This document shows, piece by piece, positions 8,306 to 17,431 of a DNA stretch of 62,315 nucleotides; the first letter of the stretch is position 1, and each line of letters opens with the position of its first letter. The notes under the pieces are model-generated. The model was not told the origin of the DNA and ran no database searches. It saw only the letters and a program-made list of their open reading frames with translations. The stretch comes from Acidimicrobiia bacterium. GTDB lineage: Bacteria; Actinomycetota; Acidimicrobiia; Spongiisociales; UBA5794. The stretch is from contig JAOZRW010000008.1 of the NCBI GenBank assembly GCA_029939995.1, positions 1 to 62,315 of the forward strand, given 5' to 3'. The translations under genes and the position numbers were made by a program.

Positions 8306-8862
8306 GTCACCCGGGTGATGTAGTTCCCGGTTCGCGTGTCGATCTTGAGGACGTCACCCACGTCGACGAAGAGCGGCACCTGGACGACGAGACCGGTCGA
8401 GAGCGTCACCGGCTTGGTCGCTCCGGACACGCGGTCACCCTTCACTCCCGGTTCCGCCTGCACGACCTCCAGTTCGACCGCGGCTCCGAGCTCGATCCCG
8501 ATCGGTTTCTGCTCGTACATCGAGAGGCGAACCGTCATCCCGTCGGCGAGATACGCCGCGGCGTCGCCGACCGCTTCCTCGGACAGGGCGATCTGCTCGT
8601 AGGTCTCCCCGTCCATGAAGGTGAAGCCCATGTCGTCGCGGAAGAGGTACTGGAAGTCGCGACGATCGATCACCGCTTTCGGCACGTTCTCCCCCGCTCG
8701 GAACGTCCGGTCGATCACCGCTCCGGTGATCTGGTTCTTGAGTTTCATCCGGACGAAGGCCTTGCCTTTGCCGGGTTTCACGTGCTGATACTCGACGACC
8801 TGGAACAAGCCCTCGGGAAGGTTCAGGGACATGCCCGGTTTCACGTCGTTGGTTGAGATCAT
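8302..8862 (-). CDS. efp: Elongation factor P
   Basis: A 186-residue tRNA-shaped factor that relieves ribosome stalling at polyproline. It starts MISTNDVKPGMSLNLPEG, preceded by an AGGAG ribosome binding site about 8 nt upstream; a longer in-frame start would add an unrelated leader that crosses this site. Domain I contains the tip loop HVKPGKGKAF, where the central Lys is the usual modification site. Domains II and III follow (RFDFQYL-like strands, then GVKGDRVSGATKPVTLSTG). Lies 19 nt downstream of aroB. Confidence 0.95.
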   Translation of the reverse strand: MISTNDVKPGMSLNLPEGLFQVVEYQHVKPGKGKAFVRMKLKNQITGAVIDRTFRAGENVPKAVIDRRDFQYLFRDDMGFTFMDGETYEQIALSEEAVGDAAAYLADGMTVRLSMYEQKPIGIELGAAVELEVVQAEPGVKGDRVSGATKPVTLSTGLVVQVPLFVDVGDVLKIDTRTGNYITRVT

Positions 8863-8881
8863 CAGTCGGGGCTCCTCGTGT

Positions 8882-9931
8882 TCAATCGATGCCGATGGCG
8901 GCCAGCGCGGCACGTACGGTAGCGTCGTCCGGGTGTACGACCAGGGGATCTCCGACGTCGCGGAGTACTACGAAGCGGATGCCGCCGGCGTCCCGTTTCT
9001 TGTCGAGGGCCATCAGATCTTCAACGGTTCGCCCGTCCACACCCGGTGCGCTGATCGGCAACCCGAGCGAGGCGATGAGGGCGTCGTGATCGGCCCTGCC
9101 GGCGAATCCCACCGTGCGTTCCCCGACGACTCCGGCCGCGACCATGCCGATCGCCACCGCCTCACCGTGGCTGATACCGGCCGCGATCTCGACCCCGTGC
9201 CCCACCGTGTGCCCGTAGTTGAGAACCGCACGCGCTCCGCTCTCGCGGAAGTCCCCCGACACGACGCGAGCCTTCACCCCGACCGCACGCTCCACGACCT
9301 CACCCAGCGGGGCGGCGAGCCCCTTGTCGCGGTAGAGATCAACGAGTATCGGATCTCCTATGAATCCCGTCTTGAGGGCCTCTGCCGCTCCTTGACGGAT
9401 GAGCACTGTGGGGAGCGCTTCGAGGACGTCGACGTCGATCAGGATGCGGGCGGGGTGTCGAAACGCCCCGACGAGGTTCTTCCCGCCGACGTTGACCCCC
9501 GTCTTGCCGCCGACGCTCGCGTCGACCGCACCGAGGAGCGTGGTCGGGGCGAGAACGCATTCGATCCCGCGCAGGTACGTGGCGGCGACGAATCCCGCGA
9601 GGTCGGTGGCGGCTCCACCGCCGATGCCGAAGATCGTGTCCGCCCGTCCCAGCGTCAGGTCGTTGAGATCACGGACCACGGATTCGACGACGCTGAGGCT
9701 CTTCGCTGCATCACCGTCGGGCAGCGTGATCACGGTGACCTGGTTTCCCGCATCCGAGAGCGACCGCTCCACCTGCTCTACCGGGCCCGTGACGGTGGGT
9801 TGTGTGAGGACGACGACCCGGCGCCGTTCCGGGTTGGGCGGCATCAGCGACCCGGCTCGTGTGAGGATGCCCCGTTCGATGTATATCTCGGACACGACGG
9901 CGTCGCCTTCGGTGATCACGATCGGCGCCAT
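8882..9931 (-). CDS. aroB: 3-dehydroquinate synthase
   Basis: Second step of the shikimate pathway, converting DAHP to 3-dehydroquinate with NAD and a divalent metal. The 349-residue protein starts MAPIVITEGDAVVSEIYIE. The NAD-binding GGGAATDLAGFVAATY, the substrate region ASVGGKTGVNVGGKNLVG and the metal-binding NYGHTVGHGVE are all present. The ATG sits 16 nt inside the aroK 3' end. It is the last gene of the aroE ... aroC-aroK-aroB cluster. The dehydroquinase gene aroQ, which often lies between aroB and efp in actinobacteria, is absent. Confidence 0.96.
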   Translation of the reverse strand: MAPIVITEGDAVVSEIYIERGILTRAGSLMPPNPERRRVVVLTQPTVTGPVEQVERSLSDAGNQVTVITLPDGDAAKSLSVVESVVRDLNDLTLGRADTIFGIGGGAATDLAGFVAATYLRGIECVLAPTTLLGAVDASVGGKTGVNVGGKNLVGAFRHPARILIDVDVLEALPTVLIRQGAAEALKTGFIGDPILVDLYRDKGLAAPLGEVVERAVGVKARVVSGDFRESGARAVLNYGHTVGHGVEIAAGISHGEAVAIGMVAAGVVGERTVGFAGRADHDALIASLGLPISAPGVDGRTVEDLMALDKKRDAGGIRFVVLRDVGDPLVVHPDDATVRAALAAIGID

Positions 9932-10419
9932 AGACCCTCCAGTTCGTCGGCAACTTCCTCGATCGGCCGCCGTGCATCGATCACGTGGTCGGCCGCCGAT
10001 CGGTACATCCCCCTGCGCTCTTCGGCGATGCTTCGCAGGGCGTCTCCGACCCGGTCGCGGAGCAGCGGGCGGTCGTCGGAGCCCCGAAGACGCCGCTCGA
10101 GCGTCTCTACGTCGGCGTCGAGCAGCACCGTCGTGCCCGCGGAGCGCATCGTCTCTACGTTGGCGGCATCGAGTACGGCCCCGCCCCCGGCGGCAACGAC
10201 CCCGTCGGGGGCTCCGGCGACCGTTCTCACGGCGATGCATTCCCGTTCCCTGAATCCCGTTTCACCCTCTTCGTCGAAGATCGATGCGATGGAGGTGCCC
10301 GCGTTCCGCACGATCATCTCATCCGTGTCGTAGAACGGGATAGCGAGGCGCTGAGCAACCAGGCTGCCCACAACGGACTTGCCGCTCCCCATCATCCCGA
10401 TCAGCCAGAGATGGCCCAT
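9916..10419 (-). CDS. aroK: Shikimate kinase
   Basis: Phosphorylates shikimate at the 3-hydroxyl with ATP. A 167-residue P-loop kinase: GMMGSGKSVVG at residues 8-18, shikimate-binding Asp in FYDTDEMI, GFRERE, the GGGAV loop and the lid RLRGSDDRPLL. The start ATG overlaps the aroC stop by one base (TGATG). The frame remains open far upstream inside aroC, but that part is a shadow reading of aroC. Confidence 0.95.
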   Translation of the reverse strand: MGHLWLIGMMGSGKSVVGSLVAQRLAIPFYDTDEMIVRNAGTSIASIFDEEGETGFRERECIAVRTVAGAPDGVVAAGGGAVLDAANVETMRSAGTTVLLDADVETLERRLRGSDDRPLLRDRVGDALRSIAEERRGMYRSAADHVIDARRPIEEVADELEGLWRRS

Positions 10420-11567
10420 CAGAATTCGGCGAGTCGTCGCCGGTGCGCCTCGTCTGCGGCGACGAACGCTTCGACCGTGTCGCCGCCGTAGACACGTTGC
10501 ATCTCCACGGCGATCGCCAGAGCGAGCATCTGCTCTGCGACGACCCCGGCGGCGGGAACGGCGCAGACGTCGCTTCGCTCCCGGAACGCCACGGACACTT
10601 CGCCCGTCACGACGTCCACGGTCGCGAGCGGCCGCATGAGGGTCGAAATGGGTTTCATCGCTGCACGGGCGCGGATGAGATCGCCGTTGCTGATACCGCC
10701 TTCGATGCCTCCCGCCCGGTTCGTGCTCCTCGTGAAAGCGTTCCCGGCCGCGTAGATCTCGTCGTGAGCGGCGGATCCCGGCCGACCCGCCGATGCGAAC
10801 CCGTCCCCGATCTCCACACCCTTGATGCCCTGGATGGACATGAGTCCGGCCGCGATCGCCGTGTCGAGCCGACGGTCCCAGTGGACGTGACTTCCGATCC
10901 CGGCGGGCACGCCGTAGGCGAGCACTTCGACGACTCCCCCGACCGTGTCGCGCTCCTCCTTCGCCCGCTCGATCACTTCGATCATCGCCTCCGCCGCGGC
11001 TTCGTCCTTGGATCGCACCGGCGATGCGTCGATCACCGTCAGGTCGCCCGGCCCCGGCACGTCGGCCGTGGAGACGATCTCGCCGATCTGCACGACGTGG
11101 CTGATCACGGTGACACCGACCTCGGCGAGAAGCATCTTCGCGACGTACCCGGCGACCGTTCGCGCCGCCGTCTCGCGCGCGGACGCCCGTTCGAGGACAT
11201 CGCGGGCATCGTGGGTTCCGTACTTCATCATGCCCGGCAGATCCGCATGGCCCGGCCGTGGCGCCGTCATCGTGCGACGAGCCGTCCCCGGCTCCGGTGA
11301 CATCTCCCCCGACCATCGTTCCCATTCGGTGTTGCGGATCGCGACGGCGATCGGGCCGCCGAGGGTCCGGCCGAAGCGAACGCCGCCGAGAATCTCGATC
11401 TCGTCGCGTTCGAGGCGCATGCGCGGCCCGCGGCCGTAGCCGAGACGCCGGCGGGCGAGCTCTTCGGCGAGACCGTCGGCATCTACGGCGAGTCCGGCCG
11501 GAGCGCCTTCCACGATCGTTGTGAGGGCGGGTCCGTGGGACTCGCCTGCGGTGAGGAATCGGATCAT
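10419..11567 (-). CDS. aroC: Chorismate synthase
   Basis: Forms chorismate from EPSP using reduced FMN. The 382-residue protein starts MIRFLTAGESHGPALTTIVEG, a textbook chorismate synthase N-terminus; a start 42 nt upstream is in frame but adds a non-homologous leader. Other signatures are RRLGYGRGPRM, RPGHADLPGMMKYG, the region RASARETAARTVAG and GIEGGISNGD. Followed immediately by aroK. Confidence 0.97.
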   Translation of the reverse strand: MIRFLTAGESHGPALTTIVEGAPAGLAVDADGLAEELARRRLGYGRGPRMRLERDEIEILGGVRFGRTLGGPIAVAIRNTEWERWSGEMSPEPGTARRTMTAPRPGHADLPGMMKYGTHDARDVLERASARETAARTVAGYVAKMLLAEVGVTVISHVVQIGEIVSTADVPGPGDLTVIDASPVRSKDEAAAEAMIEVIERAKEERDTVGGVVEVLAYGVPAGIGSHVHWDRRLDTAIAAGLMSIQGIKGVEIGDGFASAGRPGSAAHDEIYAAGNAFTRSTNRAGGIEGGISNGDLIRARAAMKPISTLMRPLATVDVVTGEVSVAFRERSDVCAVPAAGVVAEQMLALAIAVEMQRVYGGDTVEAFVAADEAHRRRLAEF

Positions 11568-11598
11568 TCGACCATCGTGGCAGGGGTTGGCTTCCTTG

Positions 11599-12252
11599 TC
11601 ACGCTCCACCGCCGAGATACCAGTCCGCGATCCTCCCTGCCCACACGAGCGCCAGGTATGCGCCGCCCACGAGGTACGGGCCGAACGGGATGGCGTCCTT
11701 TCGATCTCTGATCCGGAAGACGATGATGATCAACGACACGATCCCGCCGAGCAGGAAAGCGGCGAACACCGCGACGATCAACGTCTCCCAGGATCGATAC
11801 GCCGTGAACATGCCCAGGAGGAACGCCAGCTTCACGTCGCCGAAACCGAACGCACCCCTGGCGGCGAGCGCTACGACGAGCAGGACCAGGAAGTATCCCG
11901 CACCGCCCGCGTACGCACGGAGGATCGGCCCGCCCTCGATCAGCGCCCCGACGGTGAGGAGGACGGCACCGATCACGATTCCCGGGAACAGGATCCTGTT
12001 CGGAATCAGCTTCGTGTCGATGTCGGTCAGCGTCAGCGTCACCGTCACGGCCAGGAACCACAGGTAGGCGGGAAGCACCCAGTCGATGCCGATCACGAAC
12101 GGAGCGATCCCGAAAAGCGCGGCGGTGATCGCCGCGACGACCGCGGCCCGGCCCGGGTGTTCCGCCATTTCGCGAAACGGCCGGTCGGTTGCGACGTGCT
12201 CGGCCACGATGCCGGCGGCGAGCCCGAGCGGGATGAGGAGAAGGAGCAACAT
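11599..12252 (-). CDS. Prepilin leader peptidase, A24 family (short form)
   Basis: A 217-residue integral membrane aspartic protease of the type that cleaves class III signal peptides from type IV pilins and related pseudopilins. About six hydrophobic segments are visible. The two catalytic Asp lie in TLTDIDTKLIPN (near residue 77) and in GFGDVKLAF. The N-terminal cytoplasmic domain with the zinc cysteines found in PilD is lacking, as is common for actinobacterial forms. No pilin or pilus ATPase is encoded in the window, so the substrates must lie elsewhere. Placed between aroC and aroE, as Rv2551c is in M. tuberculosis. Confidence 0.9.
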   Translation of the reverse strand: MLLLLLIPLGLAAGIVAEHVATDRPFREMAEHPGRAAVVAAITAALFGIAPFVIGIDWVLPAYLWFLAVTVTLTLTDIDTKLIPNRILFPGIVIGAVLLTVGALIEGGPILRAYAGGAGYFLVLLVVALAARGAFGFGDVKLAFLLGMFTAYRSWETLIVAVFAAFLLGGIVSLIIIVFRIRDRKDAIPFGPYLVGGAYLALVWAGRIADWYLGGGA

Positions 12253-12289
12253 TCGGAGAGAGCCTATCCCCTTCCCGTTCCGTTTCCGT

Positions 12290-13054
12290 TCAGAGCGCTG
12301 CTCGCATCACGTCGATGGGGGCTTCAACCCCCGTCCAGATCTCGAACGAGAAGCGCGCCTGGGCGACGAGCATGTCCTTCCCGTCCGCGACGGGGATCCC
12401 GATCCGGCCGCCGTGGACGACGGCGGGTGAGGGTGCAGAGCCGTAGGTGAGATCGAAGAGCCCGGCTGCGGTGGCGACGACGTCGGCACCGAGGGATTCT
12501 CCGTTCATGCCGAGGGGTGTGGCGTTGATGACGATCGCCCCGTCCACGGCTTCCCCCCAGGGCACGACGGTACCGTCGATCCGTGTTCGCTCGAGGAGCT
12601 CCCCGGCCGCCGCCGTCCTCCGACCCGAGATGAAGACGTTCCGGCCGGCGACCGCCACCAGCGCGCCGGCCGCCGCCCCTCCCGTTCCCAGGACGAGAAC
12701 CGGAGCCGAGACCGGCCAGCCGGGGCCTTCGACGATCTCACGGATCCCCGGGACGTCGGTGTTGTGTCCCCAGACCTCACCTCGGGTCCGCATGAGGGTG
12801 TTGACGGCGCCGGCTCTCAGCGCGTCCTCCGAGACACGGTCCGCGAGGTCGAACGCCATCTCTTTGTGCGGCATCGTCACGTTCGCTCCGTCGAATCGCC
12901 CGTACCGGATCTCGTCGACGGCGCTTCGCATCCCCTCCGGGTCGACCCGTCGCGCCGTGTACTCGCCGTTGATCCCGAGCGCGTCGAACGCGGCGTTGTG
13001 CATCGCCGGCGAACGTGAGTGCGCCACCGGGTCGCCGAGGAGCACGATCTTCAC
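12290..13054 (-). CDS. aroE: Shikimate dehydrogenase
   Basis: Reduces 3-dehydroshikimate to shikimate. The 254-residue protein shows the shikimate-binding SRSPAMHNAAF, the catalytic Lys in NVTMPHKE, the catalytic Asp in GHNTDVPG, the nucleotide loop VLGTGGAA and the ISGRR turn. The start overlaps the mltG stop as ATGA. With aroB, aroC and aroK downstream it gives four shikimate steps in one transcriptional direction. Confidence 0.95.
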   Translation of the reverse strand: MKIVLLGDPVAHSRSPAMHNAAFDALGINGEYTARRVDPEGMRSAVDEIRYGRFDGANVTMPHKEMAFDLADRVSEDALRAGAVNTLMRTRGEVWGHNTDVPGIREIVEGPGWPVSAPVLVLGTGGAAAGALVAVAGRNVFISGRRTAAAGELLERTRIDGTVVPWGEAVDGAIVINATPLGMNGESLGADVVATAAGLFDLTYGSAPSPAVVHGGRIGIPVADGKDMLVAQARFSFEIWTGVEAPIDVMRAAL

Positions 13055-14139
13055 GGCAGCACCCCGTCCGCCTTCGCTTTCGCGATCTTCTCCTGATGTT
13101 CCGCATATGTGCGAGAGAAGCCGTGGGTGCCGTCGTCGGAGACGAGCACGTAGAACAGGTAGTCGGTCCTCGCGGGGTCGGCGGCGGCGCGGAGCGACTC
13201 CATCTGGACCGTCCCGATGGGGGTGGGCGGCAGACCCTTCACTCGATACGTGTTCCAGGGAGAGTCGATCTCGAGATGTTCGGCGAGGACCCGTCCGGGG
13301 TTCTCACCCAGCGCGTAGATGACCGATGCGTCGATCTGGAGCGGAATGTCCTGCTCGAGGCGGTTGTAGATGACCGATGCGATCAGGGGGCGGTCGGAAT
13401 GGATGCCCGCCTCCCGTTGGATGAGCGACGCCACGATCAACGCCTCGTACCGGTTCACGCCGAGCTCGCCGAGCCGGGACCAGTCGACGTCGACGGACCG
13501 CTTCACCATCTCGTCCGCCATCATCGTGAGGATGACGGCGGCCGTTGCCCCCTCGGGGATCTCGTACCGGGCGGGGAAGAGCAGGCCCTCCCATCGGGTC
13601 AACGCATCGACGGCGTCCGGCAGGCTCGCCGGCATGAGCGGTGACGTCACGGCCCCGCTCTCCAACGCCTGTTCGAATTCGGCGGCCGGGATGCCGGTCT
13701 GGTCGGACAGACCGGCGATGATGGCTCGCACGTCCTGTCCCTCGTACACGATGACGCTCGAGCCGGTCCCGGCATCGGGCCCCGTGAGCAGGCGCCGGAC
13801 GACGTCTTCGGGAGTCATCAGCGTCTCGAGGTCGTATCTCCCCGCCTGGAGTTGGGATGCGACCCCTTGATCCGAGATGACGGATCGCAATTCGGCAGCC
13901 CGAACGACCCCTGCTTCTTCCATGGCGGCGGCGATCTGTCGTGCGGATGATCCCGCGGGGATCTCGACGCTCACGGCCAGTCCGGGTTCGATGTTCAACG
14001 CCGGGTTCCCACCGACGAGTCCTGCGAGGGCGCCGGCGCCGAGGACCATCGCGGCGACGATCGCGAGCGCGATCGCCCCGATCAGGAGCGGCTTCCGGTA
14101 GGAACGCTCATTCGTCGTCTGGTGGCCTGGTTCCGTCAC
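13051..14139 (-). CDS. mltG: Endolytic murein transglycosylase MltG
   Basis: A 362-residue inner-membrane lytic transglycosylase thought to cut nascent peptidoglycan and set glycan length. A short cytoplasmic tail is followed by one membrane segment (about residues 18-40, LLIGAIALAIVAAMVLGAG). Then come a LysM-like region (VEIPAGSSARQIAAAMEEAG) and the YceG catalytic domain with the active-site Glu in SLIQREAG and the conserved IDSPWNTYRVKGLPPTPI. The GTG start at 14139 lies 32 nt inside ruvX; a nearby ATG is out of frame. aroE follows with a 4-nt overlap. Confidence 0.93.
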   Translation of the reverse strand: MTEPGHQTTNERSYRKPLLIGAIALAIVAAMVLGAGALAGLVGGNPALNIEPGLAVSVEIPAGSSARQIAAAMEEAGVVRAAELRSVISDQGVASQLQAGRYDLETLMTPEDVVRRLLTGPDAGTGSSVIVYEGQDVRAIIAGLSDQTGIPAAEFEQALESGAVTSPLMPASLPDAVDALTRWEGLLFPARYEIPEGATAAVILTMMADEMVKRSVDVDWSRLGELGVNRYEALIVASLIQREAGIHSDRPLIASVIYNRLEQDIPLQIDASVIYALGENPGRVLAEHLEIDSPWNTYRVKGLPPTPIGTVQMESLRAAADPARTDYLFYVLVSDDGTHGFSRTYAEHQEKIAKAKADGVLP

Positions 14140-14554
14140 CCGGGTATTCCTTGCGGTCGAGATAGCTCTGGAGGATCACAGCGGCAGCGACCTTGTCCCT
14201 GATGTCGCGCCGTTTCGCCCGTCGTACTCCGCCTTCGAGGAGCGCGGCTTCCGCCGTCACGGTGGTGAACCGCTCGTCGTGGAACTCGACCGGCAACCCG
14301 GTCGCTTCGGCGGCGAGCCGTCCCACCTCTCTCGCGGCTTTCGCCGCCGGGCCTTCGCCCCCTGAGAGGCTCGTCGGCAGTCCGACGACGATGCGGTCCA
14401 CCTCGTTTTCGATGCAAACCGCCCGCACGGCGTCGGCGACGTCCATGGACTTTCTATCGATCACCGAATGTGGTGATGCAATGGTACCGGTGGGGTCCGA
14501 TAGCGCGACTCCGATGCGGCGCTCCCCCGGGTCGAGCCCGAGGATCCGGGTCAT
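14108..14554 (-). CDS. ruvX: Holliday-junction resolvase-like protein RuvX (YqgF)
   Basis: A 148-residue RNase H-fold protein of the YqgF family, implicated in 16S rRNA 5' processing and possibly recombination. Conserved features are LGLDPGERRIGVALSDPTG with the first acidic residue, GLPTSLSGGEGPAA, the Glu-containing DERFTTVTAE and the C-terminal Asp in RDKVAAAVILQSYLD. The start overlaps the alaS stop as ATGA. alaS-ruvX-mltG-aroE is a conserved actinobacterial order. Confidence 0.94.
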   Translation of the reverse strand: MTRILGLDPGERRIGVALSDPTGTIASPHSVIDRKSMDVADAVRAVCIENEVDRIVVGLPTSLSGGEGPAAKAAREVGRLAAEATGLPVEFHDERFTTVTAEAALLEGGVRRAKRRDIRDKVAAAVILQSYLDRKEYPGDGTRPPDDE

Positions 14555-17172
14555 GCTTGGAGGACTGCGGCGCGCGCGGCGTCGCGAGCAGCTTCCAACG
14601 CCTCGTCGAGCCGATCACCTCGCGGCCCGCCCGCCTGGGAGAGTCGGGGATCGCGGCTCCCGCCGCCTCCGAGGAGTTTCGCCGGTTCGGAGATCAGCTC
14701 GCCTGCCGACACGCCGGATGCAACCAGATCGTCCGATACGAACGCGATGAGGGCGCCTTTTCCATCCGTCGTCGAGCCCAGGACGCCGATTCCGCTGCCG
14801 AGCCGGTCGCGAACCTGGAACGCGAGCGCCCGCAGGCCGTCCCCCGTGAGACCCTCCCGTCGCGCGACGAGCACCTTGCGGCCGTTGTGCTCCTCGACCC
14901 CGGTGAGAAGTTCCTTCGCCTCGGCCGAACGGGTCTGTTCCTCGAACTGTTCGATCCGCTCCTCCTGGCTCTTCAACCGCGCGGCAAGCGTCTTGGCCGC
15001 ATCCACGACCCTTGCGGGCTGGGTTCCCAGCGCCGAGGCGGTGTTCTCCAGATCTCGCCGCATGCCGCTGAGATATTCGTACCCTGCGGTACCCGTCAGC
15101 GCTTCGATGCGTCTCGTGTTGGCCGCCACGGACCCCTCCGAGACGAGGATCAGCGGTCCGATCTGCCCGGTGGTCGGAACGTGGGTACCGCCGCAGAACT
15201 CGGTCGAGTAGTCACCGGCCTTCACGACCCGGACTTCGTCTCCGTACTTGTCCCCGAAGAACGCGAGCGCGCCCATCTGCTCGGCCTTGTCCTTCGACAT
15301 CTCCAGAGTCGTGACGGATGCGTTCTCGATCACGCGGCTGTTGACGGCGAGTTCGACCTCGCGAAGTTCCTCGGGGGCGAGACCGTGGTAGTGGCTGAAG
15401 TCGAATCTCAGCCGGTCCGGAGACACGAGCGACCCGGCCTGGTGGACGTGCTCCCCGACGATCTCTCGCAGCGCCCAGTGCAGGATGTGCGTCCCGGTGT
15501 GGTTCTTCTTGATGCGCTCGCGCCGCTGCCGGTCGATCGTAAGCGTGGTGTCCTGTCCCAGCTGCACGGTTCCGCTGGCGACGACGCCCCGGTGGCCGTG
15601 GAGGCCGGGAACGGCGTACTGCGTGTCCTTGACCCGGACGGTCCCGGTCTGCGTGGTGATCAGGCCCGAATCGCCGACCTGCCCGCCGGACTCCGCGTAG
15701 AACGGTGTGCGGTCGAGGAAGATCTCGACCTCGCGTCCCTCTTCCGCCTTCTCGATCGTCTCGCCCTCCGAGATGATCGAGAGGATCCGCCCGGAGGCGT
15801 CGGTACGCTCGTATCCGACGAACTCGGTCTGGTCGATGCCGGACAGCAGGGTGCGGTAGGCGTCGGCCTTCGCGGCGGCGTCGCCCCCCTTGTATGCGGC
15901 GCGCGCCCGCTGCCGCTGCGCCTCCATCATCGTGTTGAACTCGGTCAGGTCGACCTGGAACCCGCGCTCCGTCACGATCTCCTCGGTCAGCTCCTTCGGG
16001 AAGCCGAACGTGTCGTGGAGCTTGAACGCGGTCTCGCCCGACAGCATGGCGCCCGGCTCGAGCCGGCCGAGTTCGACGTCGAGCAACTGGTGGCCGGATC
16101 TCAGGGTCCTGCGGAACTGCTCCTCTTCCCGCGTGACCATGTCCACGATCGCGTCGCGCTGCTCGACGAGGGCGGGGTACGGCTCGGCCATCACGTCGAT
16201 CGTCGAGTCGACGAGCTTCGGCATGATGAGATCCTCGGTGCCGAGCAAGAACGCATGCCGCACCGATCGGCGGATGAGCCGGCGCAGCACGTAGCCCCGG
16301 CCTTCGTTCGACGGCACGACCTTGTCGCCGATGAGGAACGTGACCGCCCGGCCGTGATCCGCCATGATGCGAAGCGAGATGTCCGTCCGTTCCGCGTCCC
16401 CGTACCGCATCCCCGTCGCTCGCTCGGCGGTGCCGACGACCGGACGGATGACGTCCGTCTCGAAGATGGAATCCACGTTCTGCAGCACCGTCGCTATCCG
16501 CTCGAGGCCGGCTCCGGTGTCGATGTTCTTCGACGGCAGGTCGCCGACGACGTGGTAAGGACGGTCCTGCACGTTCTGCATGAACACGAGGTTCCAGATC
16601 TCGACGTGCCGCTCGTCGTCGACCGCGGGCCCTCCCGCCTCGCCGTATGCGGGACCCTTGTCGAAGAAGATCTCCGAAGAGGGGCCGCACGGCCCGGGGA
16701 CGCCCATCTGCCAGAAGTTGTCCTTGTCGAGGCGCTGCACACGATCCGCCGGGACGCCGACTCCGTCGATCCAGATCTCGGCGGCCTCGTCGTCGGTGTG
16801 GTGGACCGTGTACCAGAGACGATCCGGATCGAGACCGAATCCCTCCGTGATCAGTTCGTAGGCCCAGGGAATCGCCTTCTCTTTGAAGTAGTCCCCGAAG
16901 GAGAAGTTCCCGAGCATCTCGAAGAAGGTGACGTGCCTCGCCGTCGTCCCGACGATGTCGATGTCGATGGTGCGGGCGACTTTCTGAACGGTCACGGCTC
17001 TCGGATACGGCGGCGTCTCCTCGCCGAGCATGTACGGCTTGAACGGCACCATCCCTGCGTTCGTGAGGAGAAGGGTCGGATCGATGGGGATCAGCGACGC
17101 CGACGGGACCAGGGTGTGGTCCCGTTCGGTGAAGAAATCGAGGAAGACGCGGCGAATCTCGTTGGTATCCAT
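14551..17172 (-). CDS. alaS: Alanyl-tRNA synthetase
   Basis: A full-length 873-residue class II synthetase. The catalytic domain starts MDTNEIRRVFLDFFTERDH and contains FEMLGNFSFGDYFKEKAI and GAGLERIA. The editing domain has the zinc motif NHTGTHILHWAL and the distal FCGGTHVPTTGQIG, and the C-Ala domain ends with a GGGGSRDPRLSQAGG motif. No defect is seen. Gives Ala-tRNA and clears Ser or Gly mischarging. It is 12 nt downstream of a small hypothetical gene and coupled to ruvX. Confidence 0.97.
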   Translation of the reverse strand: MDTNEIRRVFLDFFTERDHTLVPSASLIPIDPTLLLTNAGMVPFKPYMLGEETPPYPRAVTVQKVARTIDIDIVGTTARHVTFFEMLGNFSFGDYFKEKAIPWAYELITEGFGLDPDRLWYTVHHTDDEAAEIWIDGVGVPADRVQRLDKDNFWQMGVPGPCGPSSEIFFDKGPAYGEAGGPAVDDERHVEIWNLVFMQNVQDRPYHVVGDLPSKNIDTGAGLERIATVLQNVDSIFETDVIRPVVGTAERATGMRYGDAERTDISLRIMADHGRAVTFLIGDKVVPSNEGRGYVLRRLIRRSVRHAFLLGTEDLIMPKLVDSTIDVMAEPYPALVEQRDAIVDMVTREEEQFRRTLRSGHQLLDVELGRLEPGAMLSGETAFKLHDTFGFPKELTEEIVTERGFQVDLTEFNTMMEAQRQRARAAYKGGDAAAKADAYRTLLSGIDQTEFVGYERTDASGRILSIISEGETIEKAEEGREVEIFLDRTPFYAESGGQVGDSGLITTQTGTVRVKDTQYAVPGLHGHRGVVASGTVQLGQDTTLTIDRQRRERIKKNHTGTHILHWALREIVGEHVHQAGSLVSPDRLRFDFSHYHGLAPEELREVELAVNSRVIENASVTTLEMSKDKAEQMGALAFFGDKYGDEVRVVKAGDYSTEFCGGTHVPTTGQIGPLILVSEGSVAANTRRIEALTGTAGYEYLSGMRRDLENTASALGTQPARVVDAAKTLAARLKSQEERIEQFEEQTRSAEAKELLTGVEEHNGRKVLVARREGLTGDGLRALAFQVRDRLGSGIGVLGSTTDGKGALIAFVSDDLVASGVSAGELISEPAKLLGGGGSRDPRLSQAGGPRGDRLDEALEAARDAARAAVLQA

Positions 17173-17184
17173 GAGAGCAGGAGG

Positions 17185-17409
17185 TTAGCCCTCAGGTGAG
17201 AACTGCTCCACGGGTTCTTCGGCCCGGTCGTCCCGTTGCATCCGCCGTCCGGTGGCCTCGAGCATGCTCGCGACGGTCGTGACGCCCGCACGGGTGATGG
17301 TCTCTGCCGAGATGCGCTCTCTCGCCTTCTTCACCTTTCCGCCCAGGTAGACGCCCGCGCCGACGGTGGCGGCAGACCCGATCGCGAACCACTTCAATCG
17401 CGTGAACAT
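17185..17409 (-). CDS. Small membrane-anchored hypothetical protein
   Basis: A 74-residue protein starting MFTRLKWFAIGSAATVGAG. It has one hydrophobic N-terminal segment (about residues 8-25), a basic stretch KVKKARERI and a charged C-terminus ending PVEQFSPEG. Small proteins of this shape lie between alaS and rarA in many actinobacteria, which supports a real gene, but no function can be read from the sequence. It sits 12 nt upstream of alaS and 22 nt downstream of rarA. The frame continues upstream into rarA only as a shadow reading. Confidence 0.7.
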   Translation of the reverse strand: MFTRLKWFAIGSAATVGAGVYLGGKVKKARERISAETITRAGVTTVASMLEATGRRMQRDDRAEEPVEQFSPEG

Positions 17410-17431
17410 GGTTCCTGAGGCTACCAGCGCC

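Noticed and set aside
14470-17199. A 909-codon open frame opposite alaS
   Set aside because: GC-rich third positions leave long antisense frames open. The translation is Arg/Asp/Leu-rich with no motif, while the minus strand encodes a complete alanyl-tRNA synthetase.
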